The notes under the pieces are model-generated. The model did no database searches and had not been told where the DNA came from. It saw only the letters and a program-made list of their open reading frames with translations. From assembly GCF_010729485.1 (NCBI RefSeq), contig NZ_AP022609.1:2480001-2544000 (forward strand): a stretch of 64,000 nucleotides of DNA, read 5' to 3'. Positions 9,325 to 17,462 of the stretch are shown one piece after another; the stretch's first letter is position 1; every line of letters starts with the position of its first letter. Source of the DNA: Mycolicibacter hiberniae. GTDB taxonomy: Bacteria > Actinomycetota > Actinomycetes > Mycobacteriales > Mycobacteriaceae. A program made the translations under genes and the position numbers.

Positions 9325-10812
9325 TCACAACGCCTGGCGGAGCCGGCGACCGCCGACCGGGATGCGCAGCACCATCTCGGTGCCGCCTCCCGGCGCGTCC
9401 TGGGCGGTCAGTTTGCCGTTGAGTTCCGCCGACACCAGCGTGTTGACAATCTGCAGTCCGAGCCGGTCGGAGGTCTCCAGCCGGAACCCCTCGGGCAGTC
9501 CATGGCCGTCGTCGTGAACCACCACGTCGAGCCAGCGCGCCGAACGCTCGGCCCAGATGGTCACGGTGCGCCGGTCCGCATCGGCTTCGAAGGCGTGCTC
9601 GATGGCGTTCTGGACCAGTTCGGTGATCACCATGATCAACGCTGTGGCGCGGTCGGCGTCCAGCGAGCCGACCGACCCGACCCGAGCGATGTGAATCGGG
9701 ATATCCACGCTGGCAACGTCGTTCATCATCGGCAGGATGCGGTCGATCACCTTGTCGAGGTTCACCACCTCATCGACCGACATCGACAGTGCCTCGTGGA
9801 CCACCGCGATCGACGACACCCGCCGAACCGACTCCAGCAGCGCCTCGCGTCCTTCGGCGCTGGCGGTGCGGCGGGCCTGTAACCGCAGCAGCGCCGCCAC
9901 GGTCTGCAAGTTGTTCTTGACCCGATGGTGGATCTCACGAATGGTCGCGTCCTTGGACAGCAGCGCGCGGTCGCGGCGCTTCACCTCGGTGACATCGCGA
10001 ACCAGCACCGCTGCACCCGCCGGCTGGCCGTGCACGATCAGCGGCAGGGTCCGCAGCAGCACCACCGCTCCGGCAGCGTCGACCTCGAACCGCATGCTCG
10101 ATCCCCCCGACAGCGACTCGCGCACATGTTCGGCCAGCTCGTGGGCCTCGAAGGGGTCGGAGATCAGCGGCCGGGTGACGGCCACCAAGTCATGACCGGC
10201 CAGCTCGGCGGCCAGGCCCATCCGGTGATAGGCCGACACCGCGTTCGGGCTGGCGTAGCGGACTGTGCCGTCCACCGCAAGCCGGATGAAACCGTCGCCG
10301 ACCCGCGGGCTCGAACGCGACACCGCGATGTCGCCGACGTCGGGAAAGGTGCCCTCGGAGAGCATGTGCACCAGGTCAGCGGCGCAGTCGAGGTAGGCGG
10401 CTTCGAGCCGGCTGGATGCCCGGCCGCCGGTCAACGCCGTCTGGTGGGTCAGCACCGCCACCACCCGATCGCCGTGGCGGACCGGCACCGCTTCCATATT
10501 GGGTTGTCCGGCAATGCCTTCCCGTCCGATCACGCCAGACTCGAAGGCCGCGACAGCCAGTGGCATCCAGTCCGGGAGCACGACGGTGCCGACCGCGTCG
10601 CTGAGCAGCACCGTGGGCGCGGTGTTGGGCCGGCATTGCGCCACACACACCAGCGCGCCGACGGGGTCCGGCTCACGGCGTACCCACATCAGATAGTCGG
10701 CGAAGGACAAATCCGCCAGCAGTTGCCACTCCCCGACCACGGCGTGCAGGTGATCCACCGCACTGCCGGGCAACACGGTGTGTTCGGCGAGCAGGTCACC
10801 GAGTGTGGACAT
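9325..10812 (-). CDS. pdtaS: Sensor histidine kinase PdtaS
   Basis: 495 residues: an N-terminal GAF-like domain (about 1-155), a PAS-like domain (about 165-280), then an HisKA_2 histidine kinase with the H-box EIHHRVKNNLQTV (His295/296) and an ATPase domain with ELVQNAIEHAFE and VVHDDGHGLP. There are no membrane segments, so the kinase is cytosolic. In M. tuberculosis Rv3220c pairs with the orphan ANTAR regulator PdtaR, which controls mRNA translation; no regulator gene lies next to it here either. Confidence 0.93.
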   Translation of the reverse strand: MSTLGDLLAEHTVLPGSAVDHLHAVVGEWQLLADLSFADYLMWVRREPDPVGALVCVAQCRPNTAPTVLLSDAVGTVVLPDWMPLAVAAFESGVIGREGIAGQPNMEAVPVRHGDRVVAVLTHQTALTGGRASSRLEAAYLDCAADLVHMLSEGTFPDVGDIAVSRSSPRVGDGFIRLAVDGTVRYASPNAVSAYHRMGLAAELAGHDLVAVTRPLISDPFEAHELAEHVRESLSGGSSMRFEVDAAGAVVLLRTLPLIVHGQPAGAAVLVRDVTEVKRRDRALLSKDATIREIHHRVKNNLQTVAALLRLQARRTASAEGREALLESVRRVSSIAVVHEALSMSVDEVVNLDKVIDRILPMMNDVASVDIPIHIARVGSVGSLDADRATALIMVITELVQNAIEHAFEADADRRTVTIWAERSARWLDVVVHDDGHGLPEGFRLETSDRLGLQIVNTLVSAELNGKLTAQDAPGGGTEMVLRIPVGGRRLRQAL

Positions 10813-10844
10813 TGACTACGTAGCGCCGTTCGGGCCCGCTGCGG

Positions 10845-11060
10845 TCAGCTGATCACGGCGATCAGGTCGCCGGCCTGGATCACGTCTCCGACCTGCACTG
10901 CGACCTTGCTGATGGTGCCGGCGCTCTCGGCCAGCACCGGAATCTCCATCTTCATCGACTCCAGCAGCACCACGGTGTCGCCTTCGCTGATCTGGTCGCC
11001 CTCGCGGACCACGACTTCGAGCACGCTGGCCACGATCTCCGCCCGAACGTCCTCGGCCAT
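10845..11060 (-). CDS. Biotinylated protein TB7.3 (biotinyl/lipoyl domain)
   Basis: 71 residues consisting of a single biotinyl domain. The biotin-accepting lysine is Lys37 in ESMKMEI. The start at 11060 (MAEDVRAEIVAS) has a GAGGTG ribosome site; the frame also has an upstream ATG at 11090. It matches Rv3221c (TB7.3), thought to be a biotin carboxyl carrier protein, but no carboxylase subunit is encoded next to it. Confidence 0.93.
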   Translation of the reverse strand: MAEDVRAEIVASVLEVVVREGDQISEGDTVVLLESMKMEIPVLAESAGTISKVAVQVGDVIQAGDLIAVIS

Positions 11061-11321
11061 CTTCACCTCGTTCATCACCCAGTCGACCATTGTCGATCTG
11101 AAAAGCCTAGGCCCTATCGAACCACAACCCGTCCGACCGACGGGCAGCGCGCCCGGTTAAGCAGACTCCAAGATAATTAAGAGGATTTAGAGAGTTCGAT
11201 CCGTGATCGTGTCGTGTTTCTCCTGTGACATTTGCATAGCACCGTTACTCGAGTGTTTTTAACGCGTGACGAAATCGCCGTGGCGCGGCACAAGTCGAGA
11301 CCGAACTTGAGGAGTAACGCG
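11061..11321. other. Intergenic region, comparatively AT-rich
   Basis: These 261 bp lie between the divergent TB7.3 gene and a secreted-protein gene. No gene is recognised. The stretch around 11160-11270 is unusually AT-rich for this genome and probably holds the promoter of the TTG-started secreted protein. Confidence 0.4.
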
Positions 11322-11774
11322 TTGTCTGTAAACCGTTTAGCACAGCCGAGGGTACGGCTGACCGTGGTATGTGCCGCCGCGATGTCGCTGGCCACCCTCG
11401 GATTTGGGATCGCGTCCGCCAAAGCCGTCCCGGGACTCATCGACGAGCCCATGCCGATGCCGATGCCTGCGCCGCTCGGCGGCCCCGCCCTGCCGGGCCT
11501 GCCCGGCGGCCTGCCCGGCGGTCTCCCCGGCGCAGCGGCCCCGGGCAGCTCAGCAGCCGGGATGAACGCCGCCAACTCGTTCCTGCAGGTGCTCAACGGG
11601 ATGCTCAACCGCGTGATCCCCGGGGTGGGCTCGATCATGCCGACCGATGTCAGTTCCCTGACGCCGCCCGGCTCACCGATGTCGGTGACACCGGCGCTCG
11701 AGGCCCCGCCGGCTTCCCCGGCGCCGCCGGCGCTGGTGCCGCAGACCCTGGCCGGTGCGCGGAGCTTCTACTGA
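11322..11774 (+). CDS. Secreted Pro/Gly-rich protein, TTG start
   Basis: I chose the TTG at 11322 because GAGGAG (11309-11314) lies exactly 7 nt upstream, and a Sec signal peptide then begins at once (RLAQPRVRLTVVCAAAMSLA, with ASAKA before VPGL as likely cleavage site). The mature part is low-complexity: a PMPMPMPAP stretch and a GLPG repeat near residues 63-76, then a helix with NSFLQVLNGMLNR, then a Pro-rich tail. An ATG at 11232 gives an extra 30 residues that would hide the signal. About 150 residues; no recognised domain; probably a cell-wall or secreted protein. Confidence 0.75.
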   Translation: MSVNRLAQPRVRLTVVCAAAMSLATLGFGIASAKAVPGLIDEPMPMPMPAPLGGPALPGLPGGLPGGLPGAAAPGSSAAGMNAANSFLQVLNGMLNRVIPGVGSIMPTDVSSLTPPGSPMSVTPALEAPPASPAPPALVPQTLAGARSFY

Positions 11775-11888
11775 CGGATCACGGCCGGATTACGGACGGC
11801 GCGGCGGCCAGCCTGGTTCCCAGGGCCGCCACCGCGCCACGCCGGACCATATGAGAGACTGTCCAGCCGGAGTATAGGAGGGTCAATC

Positions 11889-11963
11889 ATGGCAAAGCGT
11901 GGACGCAAGAAGCGCGACCGCAAGCACAGCAAAGCCAACCACGGCAAGCGACCCAACGCCTAG
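11889..11963 (+). CDS. 50S ribosomal protein bL37 (24 residues)
   Basis: A 24-codon gene, ATG 11889 to TAG 11963, preceded by AGGAGGG. The product begins MAKRGRKKRDRKHSKANH and ends GKRPNA, which is the small basic actinobacterial ribosomal protein bL37 seen in mycobacterial ribosome structures. It is almost all Lys/Arg/His. It sits between the secreted-protein gene and the convergent rshA, and a hairpin follows. Such genes are often missed because of their length. Confidence 0.9.
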   Translation: MAKRGRKKRDRKHSKANHGKRPNA

Positions 11964-11991
11964 ATCTAGAGCGTTAATCCGCTAGCTGCCC

Positions 11992-12018
11992 GCAAGCCCG
12001 GCCCCCGGCCGGGCTTGC
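11992..12018. terminator. Perfect hairpin between bL37 and rshA
   Basis: A 12-bp perfect stem (11992-12003 with 12007-12018), 3-nt loop, lies 28 bp after the bL37 stop and 18 bp before the rshA stop. There is no T-run, so it is a mycobacterial-type hairpin that may end transcription from both sides. Confidence 0.7.
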
Positions 12019-12036
12019 TGCGGTTGAGCACCTCGA

Positions 12037-12336
12037 CTAGCCGTCCCGGTGCACGATGGTGGTCCGGCTGATCTCCAGCCGCACCCGCTCGTAGAGCCGA
12101 CGCGGCGCCTTGTCTCCACTGCACTTGCGGGCGATCAGCATCTTGATGCGCTCTTCTACCCCGTAGTGCCGCAGACAACCCGGGCATTCCTCCAGATGCC
12201 GGCGAAGTTTAGCCCTGGTCTCGGCCGTGCACTCCCCATCCAGCAAGGTCCATACCTCGGCGATCACTTCCGAACAGTCGGTGCCGGATTCGCCGGCAAC
12301 CGGCGGCGTGTCGCAGTCCCGCGAGCGCTCGGTCAC
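12037..12336 (-). CDS. rshA: Anti-sigma factor RshA
   Basis: 99 residues with the zinc-binding anti-sigma motif HLEECPGC (His-x3-Cys-x2-Cys) near residues 47-54. It binds SigH under reducing conditions and releases it upon disulfide stress or heat. The start codon overlaps the end of sigH by 4 bp, so both are translated as a unit. It matches Rv3221A. Confidence 0.93.
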   Translation of the reverse strand: MTERSRDCDTPPVAGESGTDCSEVIAEVWTLLDGECTAETRAKLRRHLEECPGCLRHYGVEERIKMLIARKCSGDKAPRRLYERVRLEISRTTIVHRDG

Positions 12337-13088
12337 GACGACACCTCCTCGGGAGCCTGGCCGTCGCGGATGAATCCGCGGTCACGGGCGACGTCTGTCA
12401 ACAGACCGCGTAGCTGTCGTCGGCCGCGATGCAGCCGCGACATCACCGTGCCGATCGGTGTATCCATGATCTCGGCGATCTCCTTGTACGGGAACCCTTC
12501 GACATCGGCGTAATACACCGCCATCCGGAACTCCTCGGGCAGCTGCTGCAGGGCCTCTTTGATCTCGGTGTCGGGCAGCGACTCCAGCGCCTCCACCTCG
12601 GCCGAACGCAGTCCCGTGGAGGAGTGTTCGGCGGTGGACGCCAACTGCCAGTCGGTGAACTCGTCAGTCGGGTATTCGGCGGGCGAACGTTGCTTTTTGC
12701 GGTAGCCGTTGATGTAGGTGTTGGTCAGGATGCGGTACAGCCACGCCTTGAGGTTGGTGCCTTCCCGGAACGAGCGGAACCCGGCGTACGCCTTGACCAT
12801 GGTCTCCTGGAGCAGGTCCTCGGCATCGGCAGGGTTGCGCGTCATCCGCAACGCACCGCCGTAGAGCTGATCGAGTAGCGGGATCGCGTCGCGTTCGAAC
12901 CGGGCGGTCAGCTGCTCGTCGGTCTCCCCGGAACGCACCGGGGCCTTCGACTGCGACGCGGCGTCAGTTCCGGTACCGACCGCACTCTCACCGTCTGCCA
13001 TCTGTATCGCCGAGATCCCTTCCGTCGCGATGCTCACAATCAGCGCTGCCGGCGCCTCGCGTTCCAGCAGGCCAATCGCCGTCGACAT
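12333..13088 (-). CDS. sigH: ECF sigma factor SigH
   Basis: Sigma-70 region 2 ([20 protein letters not shown] to [10 protein letters not shown]) and region 4 ([37 protein letters not shown]) are complete. SigH directs the response to heat and oxidative stress. Two starts are possible. ATG 13001 (MADGESAVG) matches the M. tuberculosis protein and gives 222 residues, but has a poor ribosome site. ATG 13088 ([11 protein letters not shown]) has AAGGAG 6 nt upstream and gives 250 residues. I give the longer form because of its ribosome site; both may be made. A SigH-type promoter lies just upstream. Confidence 0.92.
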   Translation of the reverse strand: MSTAIGLLEREAPAALIVSIATEGISAIQMADGESAVGTGTDAASQSKAPVRSGETDEQLTARFERDAIPLLDQLYGGALRMTRNPADAEDLLQETMVKAYAGFRSFREGTNLKAWLYRILTNTYINGYRKKQRSPAEYPTDEFTDWQLASTAEHSSTGLRSAEVEALESLPDTEIKEALQQLPEEFRMAVYYADVEGFPYKEIAEIMDTPIGTVMSRLHRGRRQLRGLLTDVARDRGFIRDGQAPEEVSS

Positions 13089-13159
13089 CGCCGACTCCTT
13101 TCCGATCCTAGGGCCGTGAGCGACAGTCACGGGTGGCGACCACACCAACTGTGTAACTC

Positions 13160-13187
13160 AACACCGTGAACCGTGGCGCTCATTCCC
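13160..13187 (-). promoter_or_regulatory. SigH-type autoregulatory promoter
   Basis: Read on the minus strand, GGGAAT (13187-13182) and GTTG (13162-13159) are separated by 19 nt, which fits the SigH consensus GGAAY-N18-20-GTT. Transcription would start near 13152, about 60 nt before the ATG at 13088. It fits the known autoregulation of sigH. Confidence 0.7.
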
Positions 13188-13229
13188 GCGGCAGCAAGGC
13201 CCAACGGGTCGGAATACCGGCGGTTGTCC

Positions 13230-13772
13230 TCAGCCTCCCAGCACCGGGCCGGGATCCTCGCTTGAGGCGCCGCCAAAAGCATCCTCAACCGTCGCCGCGA
13301 ACGAGAAGTGGGTGTGCAGGCCCGCCGCCGCGACCACGCGGGAGGCGATGTGCTGACTGCTGACCAGGCACAGCCGGATACCACGACGGCGGCAACTGGC
13401 CGACTCCTCCACCAGGACCGCAAAGGCACAGACCCCCATGAACTCGAGTCCGCTGGTGTCGATGATCAGTGGCCCGGGCGGAGTTGCGACCCCGGCGGCC
13501 TCGCCGACGAGCCGACGCCACACCGCCACGTTGGACGCATCGACGCTGCCCGCAGCGCAGATCAGCAACGCCGAGCCGCGACGCTCCACCAGCACGTGGA
13601 CTTCGTCGGCTTCATCGGCGGCGCAGTCCGCCGGTACGGCCGGCGCCTCCTGCCGTGCGGACGCGCCACCGGGCCGCGTTCCGGCGCCGCGAGCGGGCGC
13701 TCGCCGCGATCGACGTTCGCTAGGGCGCCACGCCGCGTAGCGGCAGAGTTTACGTCGTAAACCAGACAGCAT
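13230..13772 (-). CDS. STAS-domain anti-sigma factor antagonist
   Basis: 180 residues if the ATG at 13772 is used. The N-terminal 55 residues are Arg/Ala-rich and disordered. The STAS domain follows (VHVLVERRGSALLICAAGSV), with the phosphorylatable serine in LIIDTSGLEF (Ser107). Such proteins bind anti-sigma kinases of the SigF/SigB type. The N-terminal part is of doubtful reality since a GTTTACG palindrome lies within it; a downstream start is possible. No anti-sigma kinase is next to it. Confidence 0.75.
   Translation of the reverse strand: MLSGLRRKLCRYAAWRPSERRSRRAPARGAGTRPGGASARQEAPAVPADCAADEADEVHVLVERRGSALLICAAGSVDASNVAVWRRLVGEAAGVATPPGPLIIDTSGLEFMGVCAFAVLVEESASCRRRGIRLCLVSSQHIASRVVAAAGLHTHFSFAATVEDAFGGASSEDPGPVLGG
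13748..13762. repeat. GTTTACG palindrome, copy 1
   Basis: GTTTACGTCGTAAAC, a 7-bp inverted repeat around one base. It is the first of three near-identical copies around the STAS, CsbD and TetR genes, lying at or just inside the 5' end of the STAS gene. It is a likely operator. Confidence 0.65.
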
Positions 13773-13794
13773 TTGCTCGAAGGTACGCCCGTTT

Positions 13795-13809
13795 GTTTAC
13801 GTTGTAAAC
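13795..13809. repeat. GTTTACG palindrome, copy 2
   Basis: GTTTACGTTGTAAAC, centred 47 bp from copy 1 and upstream of the STAS gene. On the minus strand its GTTT could serve as -35 of a SigF-like promoter, with GGGCG 15 nt further on (weak match to GGGTA). Confidence 0.6.
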
Positions 13810-13917
13810 GCGACGCCCAGCCCTGCCCGGAAGGGGAGCCGCGGCATCGCCCCCACCCGTACAGCACCGCCGTCCCGCGCACCATCGCAGGTGCGCGGGA
13901 CGGCGGCTCGGCGTTTA

Positions 13918-14091
13918 TCAGTCCCGGAAGGCGTCCTTGACGTTCTCGCCGGCCTTCTTCAGGCTGGACTTGCCCTGGTCGGCCTTGCCCTCGTTCCTGA
14001 GCTTGTCGTCGCCGGTGACCTTGCCGGCAGCCTCTTTGGCCTTGCCGGTGACGTCCTGGGCAGCGTTTTTCGCCTTGTCTTGCAGCCCCAT
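13918..14091 (-). CDS. CsbD-like stress protein
   Basis: 57 residues from ATG 14091 (MGLQDKAKNAAQDVTGKAKE), preceded by GGGAGGAG. It has the repeated Lys/Ala/Gly/Asp-rich pattern of the CsbD family (GKVTGDDKLRNEGKADQGK). These proteins are small, highly charged and disordered, and are general-stress induced in many bacteria; their molecular role is unclear. A SigF-like promoter lies upstream. The TetR gene follows upstream on the same strand. Confidence 0.88.
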   Translation of the reverse strand: MGLQDKAKNAAQDVTGKAKEAAGKVTGDDKLRNEGKADQGKSSLKKAGENVKDAFRD

Positions 14092-14107
14092 CGTGAAACT
14101 CCTCCCT

Positions 14108-14138
14108 CGTGACGGTGCAACACCGTGACGGTGCAACA
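14108..14138. repeat. 15-bp tandem direct repeat in the csbD leader
   Basis: CGTGACGGTGCAACA occurs twice (14108-14122 and 14124-14138), a 16-bp period. It sits between the predicted SigF-like promoter and the ribosome site of the CsbD gene, so it would be in the 5' leader. Confidence 0.7.
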
Positions 14139-14141
14139 TGA

Positions 14142-14171
14142 GGCATGCCCACGATGTTTACGACGTAAACC
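14142..14171 (-). promoter_or_regulatory. SigF-like promoter overlapping GTTTACG palindrome copy 3
   Basis: GTTTACGACGTAAAC occupies 14156-14170 on the plus strand. Read on the minus strand, GGTTT, 16 nt, GGGCA follows the mycobacterial SigF consensus GGTTT-N15-17-GGGTA with one mismatch. The palindrome overlaps the -35 box, so a repressor bound here would block the promoter of the CsbD gene. Confidence 0.55.
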
Positions 14172-14193
14172 TTTTGAGTGGCGATCTGCCGAA

Positions 14194-14952
14194 TCAGCTT
14201 CGGGCAGCCAACGATTCGAGGCGATCGAGGATGGCTTCCAGCGCCTCATCGAACTCGGCGGTGCTGCGGTCCTGCGACAGCCTCGGCTGCAGCCGCCGCA
14301 GGTGCGGATAATCGGTCAGGGCGCGCCCAGGCGGCGGGCCGTCCTCGAGGATCTCCACGTCGGGGTGCAGCTGGGCACCCCGGGCGGACACTTCCAGCAG
14401 CAGGTGACCGATCAGGAACGTGGTGTAGGAACGGTAGGCCGACACCGCGGCGTCGTCGTCGAATCCATAGGAGATCAGGGTGTCCAGGAAGCTTTCCATC
14501 CAGCGCAGGCTGCGGAGCGGCGGCCGGACCCACGGCGCCTCCGGGGCCTGGGTGGCGACCAGCGGAAAGACCTCCGGGTGATCGAGTGCAATCGCGCGGA
14601 CGCCGTGCGCCAGCCGGAGTAGGTAGTCCTGCCAGCCGTCTTCCTGACGCCGCGCCGCGAGCTGGTCGGCGTAGAGCCGGTCGATGATGTGGTCGACCAC
14701 ACCGGTGAGCAGATCCCCGCGACCATGCACATAGCGGTACAGCGCCATCGCCTCAACCCCGCAGGCCGCTCCCAGGCGCCGCATCGTCAAATTCGACAGC
14801 CCGTGCCGATCGATGAAATCGATGGCCATTTCCAGAATGCCCTCGCGGCTCAGCAGCGGACGTAGGACGGCGGGATCTCCAGCGTCGGCGAGCAACTCGG
14901 ACCCTGCCGAGTCCCGCTGGGCATCCAGTTCATCGGCATCCACGCGGACCAC
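14194..14952 (-). CDS. TetR-family regulator
   Basis: 252 residues. The DNA-binding helices are near residues 35-85 (LSREGILEMAIDFID, MRRLGAACGVEAMALYRYVH), followed by a C-terminal domain like that of TetR proteins with W-x-x-xLLRLAHGVRAIALDHPEVF. The stop is 24 bp from a GTTTACG palindrome located before the CsbD gene on the same strand. It is the obvious candidate for binding the three palindromes. Ligand unknown. Confidence 0.85.
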   Translation of the reverse strand: MVRVDADELDAQRDSAGSELLADAGDPAVLRPLLSREGILEMAIDFIDRHGLSNLTMRRLGAACGVEAMALYRYVHGRGDLLTGVVDHIIDRLYADQLAARRQEDGWQDYLLRLAHGVRAIALDHPEVFPLVATQAPEAPWVRPPLRSLRWMESFLDTLISYGFDDDAAVSAYRSYTTFLIGHLLLEVSARGAQLHPDVEILEDGPPPGRALTDYPHLRRLQPRLSQDRSTAEFDEALEAILDRLESLAARS

Positions 14953-15115
14953 CCCATTTCACGGCACCGGCGATCGGCCGACCAGCAATTCCCGGGCGAG
15001 GTAGCTTCTCCTACCGCCGCGGGCCTCAGCATCTGCCGTTGGTGAGTTTACGTCTCCTGGCGCCCGTGGCCAGACCCGCTTCACCACTTTGCCGCCGCGG
15101 CATAGGCTGACAGCC

Positions 15116-15973
15116 ATGCCCACCTCCGGCCCACTCTCCGGCAAGACGATGTTCATTTCGGGTGCCAGCCGTGGCATCGGCCTGGCGATCGCCAAACGAG
15201 CCGCACGCGAAGGCGCCAACATCGCGTTGATCGCCAAGACCGCGCAACCGCACCCGAAGCTCGACGGCACCATCTACTCCGCGGCCGCCGAGATCGAAGA
15301 GGCGGGCGGGCAGGCGCTGCCGATCGTCGGCGACATCCGTGACGGGGACGCGGTGGAAGCCGCGGTGGCGACCACCGTCGAGCGGTTCGGCGGCATCGAC
15401 ATCTGTGTGAACAACGCCTCGGCGATCAACCTCGGCTCGATCCTCGAGGTTCCGCTGAAGCGCTTCGACCTGATGAACGGCATCGAGGTTCGCGGCACCT
15501 ACGCGGTGTCACAGGCCTGCATCCCGCACATGATCAACCGCGAGAATCCGCACATCCTGACCTTGTCCCCGCCGATCCGGCTGGAACCCCAATGGCTCAG
15601 GCCCACCGCATACATGATGGCCAAGTTCGGGATGACGCTGTGCGCGCTGGGTATGGCCGAGGAACTGCGCGGGCACGGGATTGCATCCAACACGCTGTGG
15701 CCGCGCACGATGATCGCGACGGCGGCCGTGCAGAACCTGCTCGGCGGGGACGCGGCGATGGCCCGCTCGCGTACCCCGCAGATCTACGCCGACGCCGCGT
15801 ACGCCGTCGTGACCAAGCCGGCTGACTACACCGGGAATTCCCTGTTGTGCGAGGACGTACTGGTGGAGTCCGGCGTCACCGACCTCTCGGTCTATGACTG
15901 CGTGCCCGGAAGCGAGCTGGGAGTCGACCTGTGGGTCGACGCCGTCAATCCCCCGGGATACGTGCAGCCCTGA
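15116..15973 (+). CDS. SDR oxidoreductase (Rv3224-like, HSDL2 type)
   Basis: 285 residues from ATG 15116 (MPTSGPLSGKTMFISGASRG). Cofactor motif SGASRGIG, then NNAS and the catalytic Tyr-x3-Lys in YMMAKFG. The long segment AKTAQPHPKLDGTIYSAA is typical of HSDL2-like short-chain dehydrogenases. It matches Rv3224 closely in both sequence and position. Substrate unknown, perhaps a fatty-acid or ketone. Confidence 0.88.
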   Translation: MPTSGPLSGKTMFISGASRGIGLAIAKRAAREGANIALIAKTAQPHPKLDGTIYSAAAEIEEAGGQALPIVGDIRDGDAVEAAVATTVERFGGIDICVNNASAINLGSILEVPLKRFDLMNGIEVRGTYAVSQACIPHMINRENPHILTLSPPIRLEPQWLRPTAYMMAKFGMTLCALGMAEELRGHGIASNTLWPRTMIATAAVQNLLGGDAAMARSRTPQIYADAAYAVVTKPADYTGNSLLCEDVLVESGVTDLSVYDCVPGSELGVDLWVDAVNPPGYVQP

Positions 15974-16022
15974 CCCTGCGGCACTGACCGGATGGCGGCC
16001 GATAGGGCGATGCTGTCGATGT

Positions 16023-17462
16023 TCACGCAGATGTGTCGGAGATAGGGCCGGTTCGACCCTCCGGGAGGACCCACAGGAAGGTCACGCCCGCACCGTTGTG
16101 AGGTAGACAGGTCAGCGTCCCGCCGTGCGCGACCGCCAATGCCCGCGCGATCGGCAGCCCGAGACCGGCCCCCCCGTGGTCCCGGCCGCGGTCGCTGTCC
16201 AGACGCACCAACCGATCGAAGATCCGCTCGGCGTCGTCGGCACTCACCCCGATACCGGTGTCGGTGACCCGCACCTCGACCCCTCCGTCAGCGCGGCCGA
16301 CCTCGACAGCGATCCGACCACCGGGCGGCGTATAGCGGCGTGCGTTGTCGAGCAGGTTGGACAGGATCTGCGCCGCCCGCATCGGGTCGACCCGAACAGT
16401 CGCCGAATCCAGGCCGCTGCGTTGCAGACTCAGCTGCGGCGCCAGCAACGCGGCACGATCCATCTGCGTCTCGACGATCCCGACCAAGTCGGTCTCCACG
16501 AGCTCCAGAGGCAGTCCCGCATCGATGTAGCTCAGGTCGAGCATGTCGGTGACCAACCGGGTGGCCCGCCGCGCCTCGGTCAGCAGCAGCGTGGCCCGAC
16601 GATGCTGGCGGAGCAACTCGGGCTCACGTCCGATGTCTGACTCGAGTGGGTCGTGCGACAACCGCTGGCTGACGTAGCCGGCGATCTGTTCCGCGGCGGC
16701 CTGCATGCCCGCGATCGGGGTACGAAGCTCGTGAGCGGCATCGGCCAGGAATCGGCGAACCGCGGCCTCCGCACGCCGGGCACCCTCGGCCGCGAGCTGC
16801 GCTCGCGTCTCGGAGGCTTCCAGCTCGTCGAGCATGTCATCGAAAGCCTCTGCTGCCCTCCCGAGTTCGGTCTTCGGACGGTCCGGACGCAGGCGCCTGC
16901 CCCGGTCGCCGGTGGTGATATCGCGCGCCAGATCGGTGAGCCGGTCCAGCGGTGCCAGCAGCATCCGGCTCATCCCCGCCAGCAACACCGCTGCGAACAC
17001 CAGCGTGGCCAGGCCGGCTTCGATCATCAAGCGCCGCAACCGCTGTAACGTCTCGTCGGCCTCGGTGGTGTCGGCGACCAGAATCACCCGATCGCCGTTG
17101 GCCAGGGAATGCACCCGCACCGCTGCGGAATCGTCGGGTTCCATCGGCGGGTGAGAGCGCAATGCCCCGGCGGTCAACCCGGGATCGATCGCCGGGTTGC
17201 CGTAGGCAGGGCCGTCCGCGGTCACCACCAGCGCCGCGACCACTCCCCCATTGAGCTGCTCCGCCAGCTTCTCCGCGGAAATCCCCATTGCCACCAGAGA
17301 ATCGGCGCGAGCCAGTGCCGACGCCAACCGCTCGTTGAGGCTGCGGGTGTTCGACGCCGTCAACGTGGCGTCGATCACCAGCCCCATCGCCACCATCAGC
17401 GCGGCGAGCAGTGCCAGCACCATCACCGTCAGCCGGTGCCGCAGCGATGGCGTGGCGGTCAT
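16023..17462 (-). CDS. Two-component sensor histidine kinase
   Basis: 479 residues. Two membrane segments (about 10-30 and 150-168) flank a sensor loop of about 120 residues, followed by a HAMP-like linker. The H-box is FLADAAHELRTPIAGMQ with His244. The ATPase domain has LSNLLDNARRYTPPGG, VTDTGIGVS and GGAGLGLPIA. Its start overlaps the stop of the upstream response regulator by 4 bp. The signal sensed is unknown. This pair is inserted between Rv3224-like and Rv3226c-like genes. Confidence 0.92.
   Translation of the reverse strand: MTATPSLRHRLTVMVLALLAALMVAMGLVIDATLTASNTRSLNERLASALARADSLVAMGISAEKLAEQLNGGVVAALVVTADGPAYGNPAIDPGLTAGALRSHPPMEPDDSAAVRVHSLANGDRVILVADTTEADETLQRLRRLMIEAGLATLVFAAVLLAGMSRMLLAPLDRLTDLARDITTGDRGRRLRPDRPKTELGRAAEAFDDMLDELEASETRAQLAAEGARRAEAAVRRFLADAAHELRTPIAGMQAAAEQIAGYVSQRLSHDPLESDIGREPELLRQHRRATLLLTEARRATRLVTDMLDLSYIDAGLPLELVETDLVGIVETQMDRAALLAPQLSLQRSGLDSATVRVDPMRAAQILSNLLDNARRYTPPGGRIAVEVGRADGGVEVRVTDTGIGVSADDAERIFDRLVRLDSDRGRDHGGAGLGLPIARALAVAHGGTLTCLPHNGAGVTFLWVLPEGRTGPISDTSA

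Noticed and set aside
15046..15053. Fourth GTTTACG palindrome upstream of the Rv3224-like gene
   Set aside because: Only one half site is present (GTTTACGT followed by CTCC), so it is not counted as a full copy.
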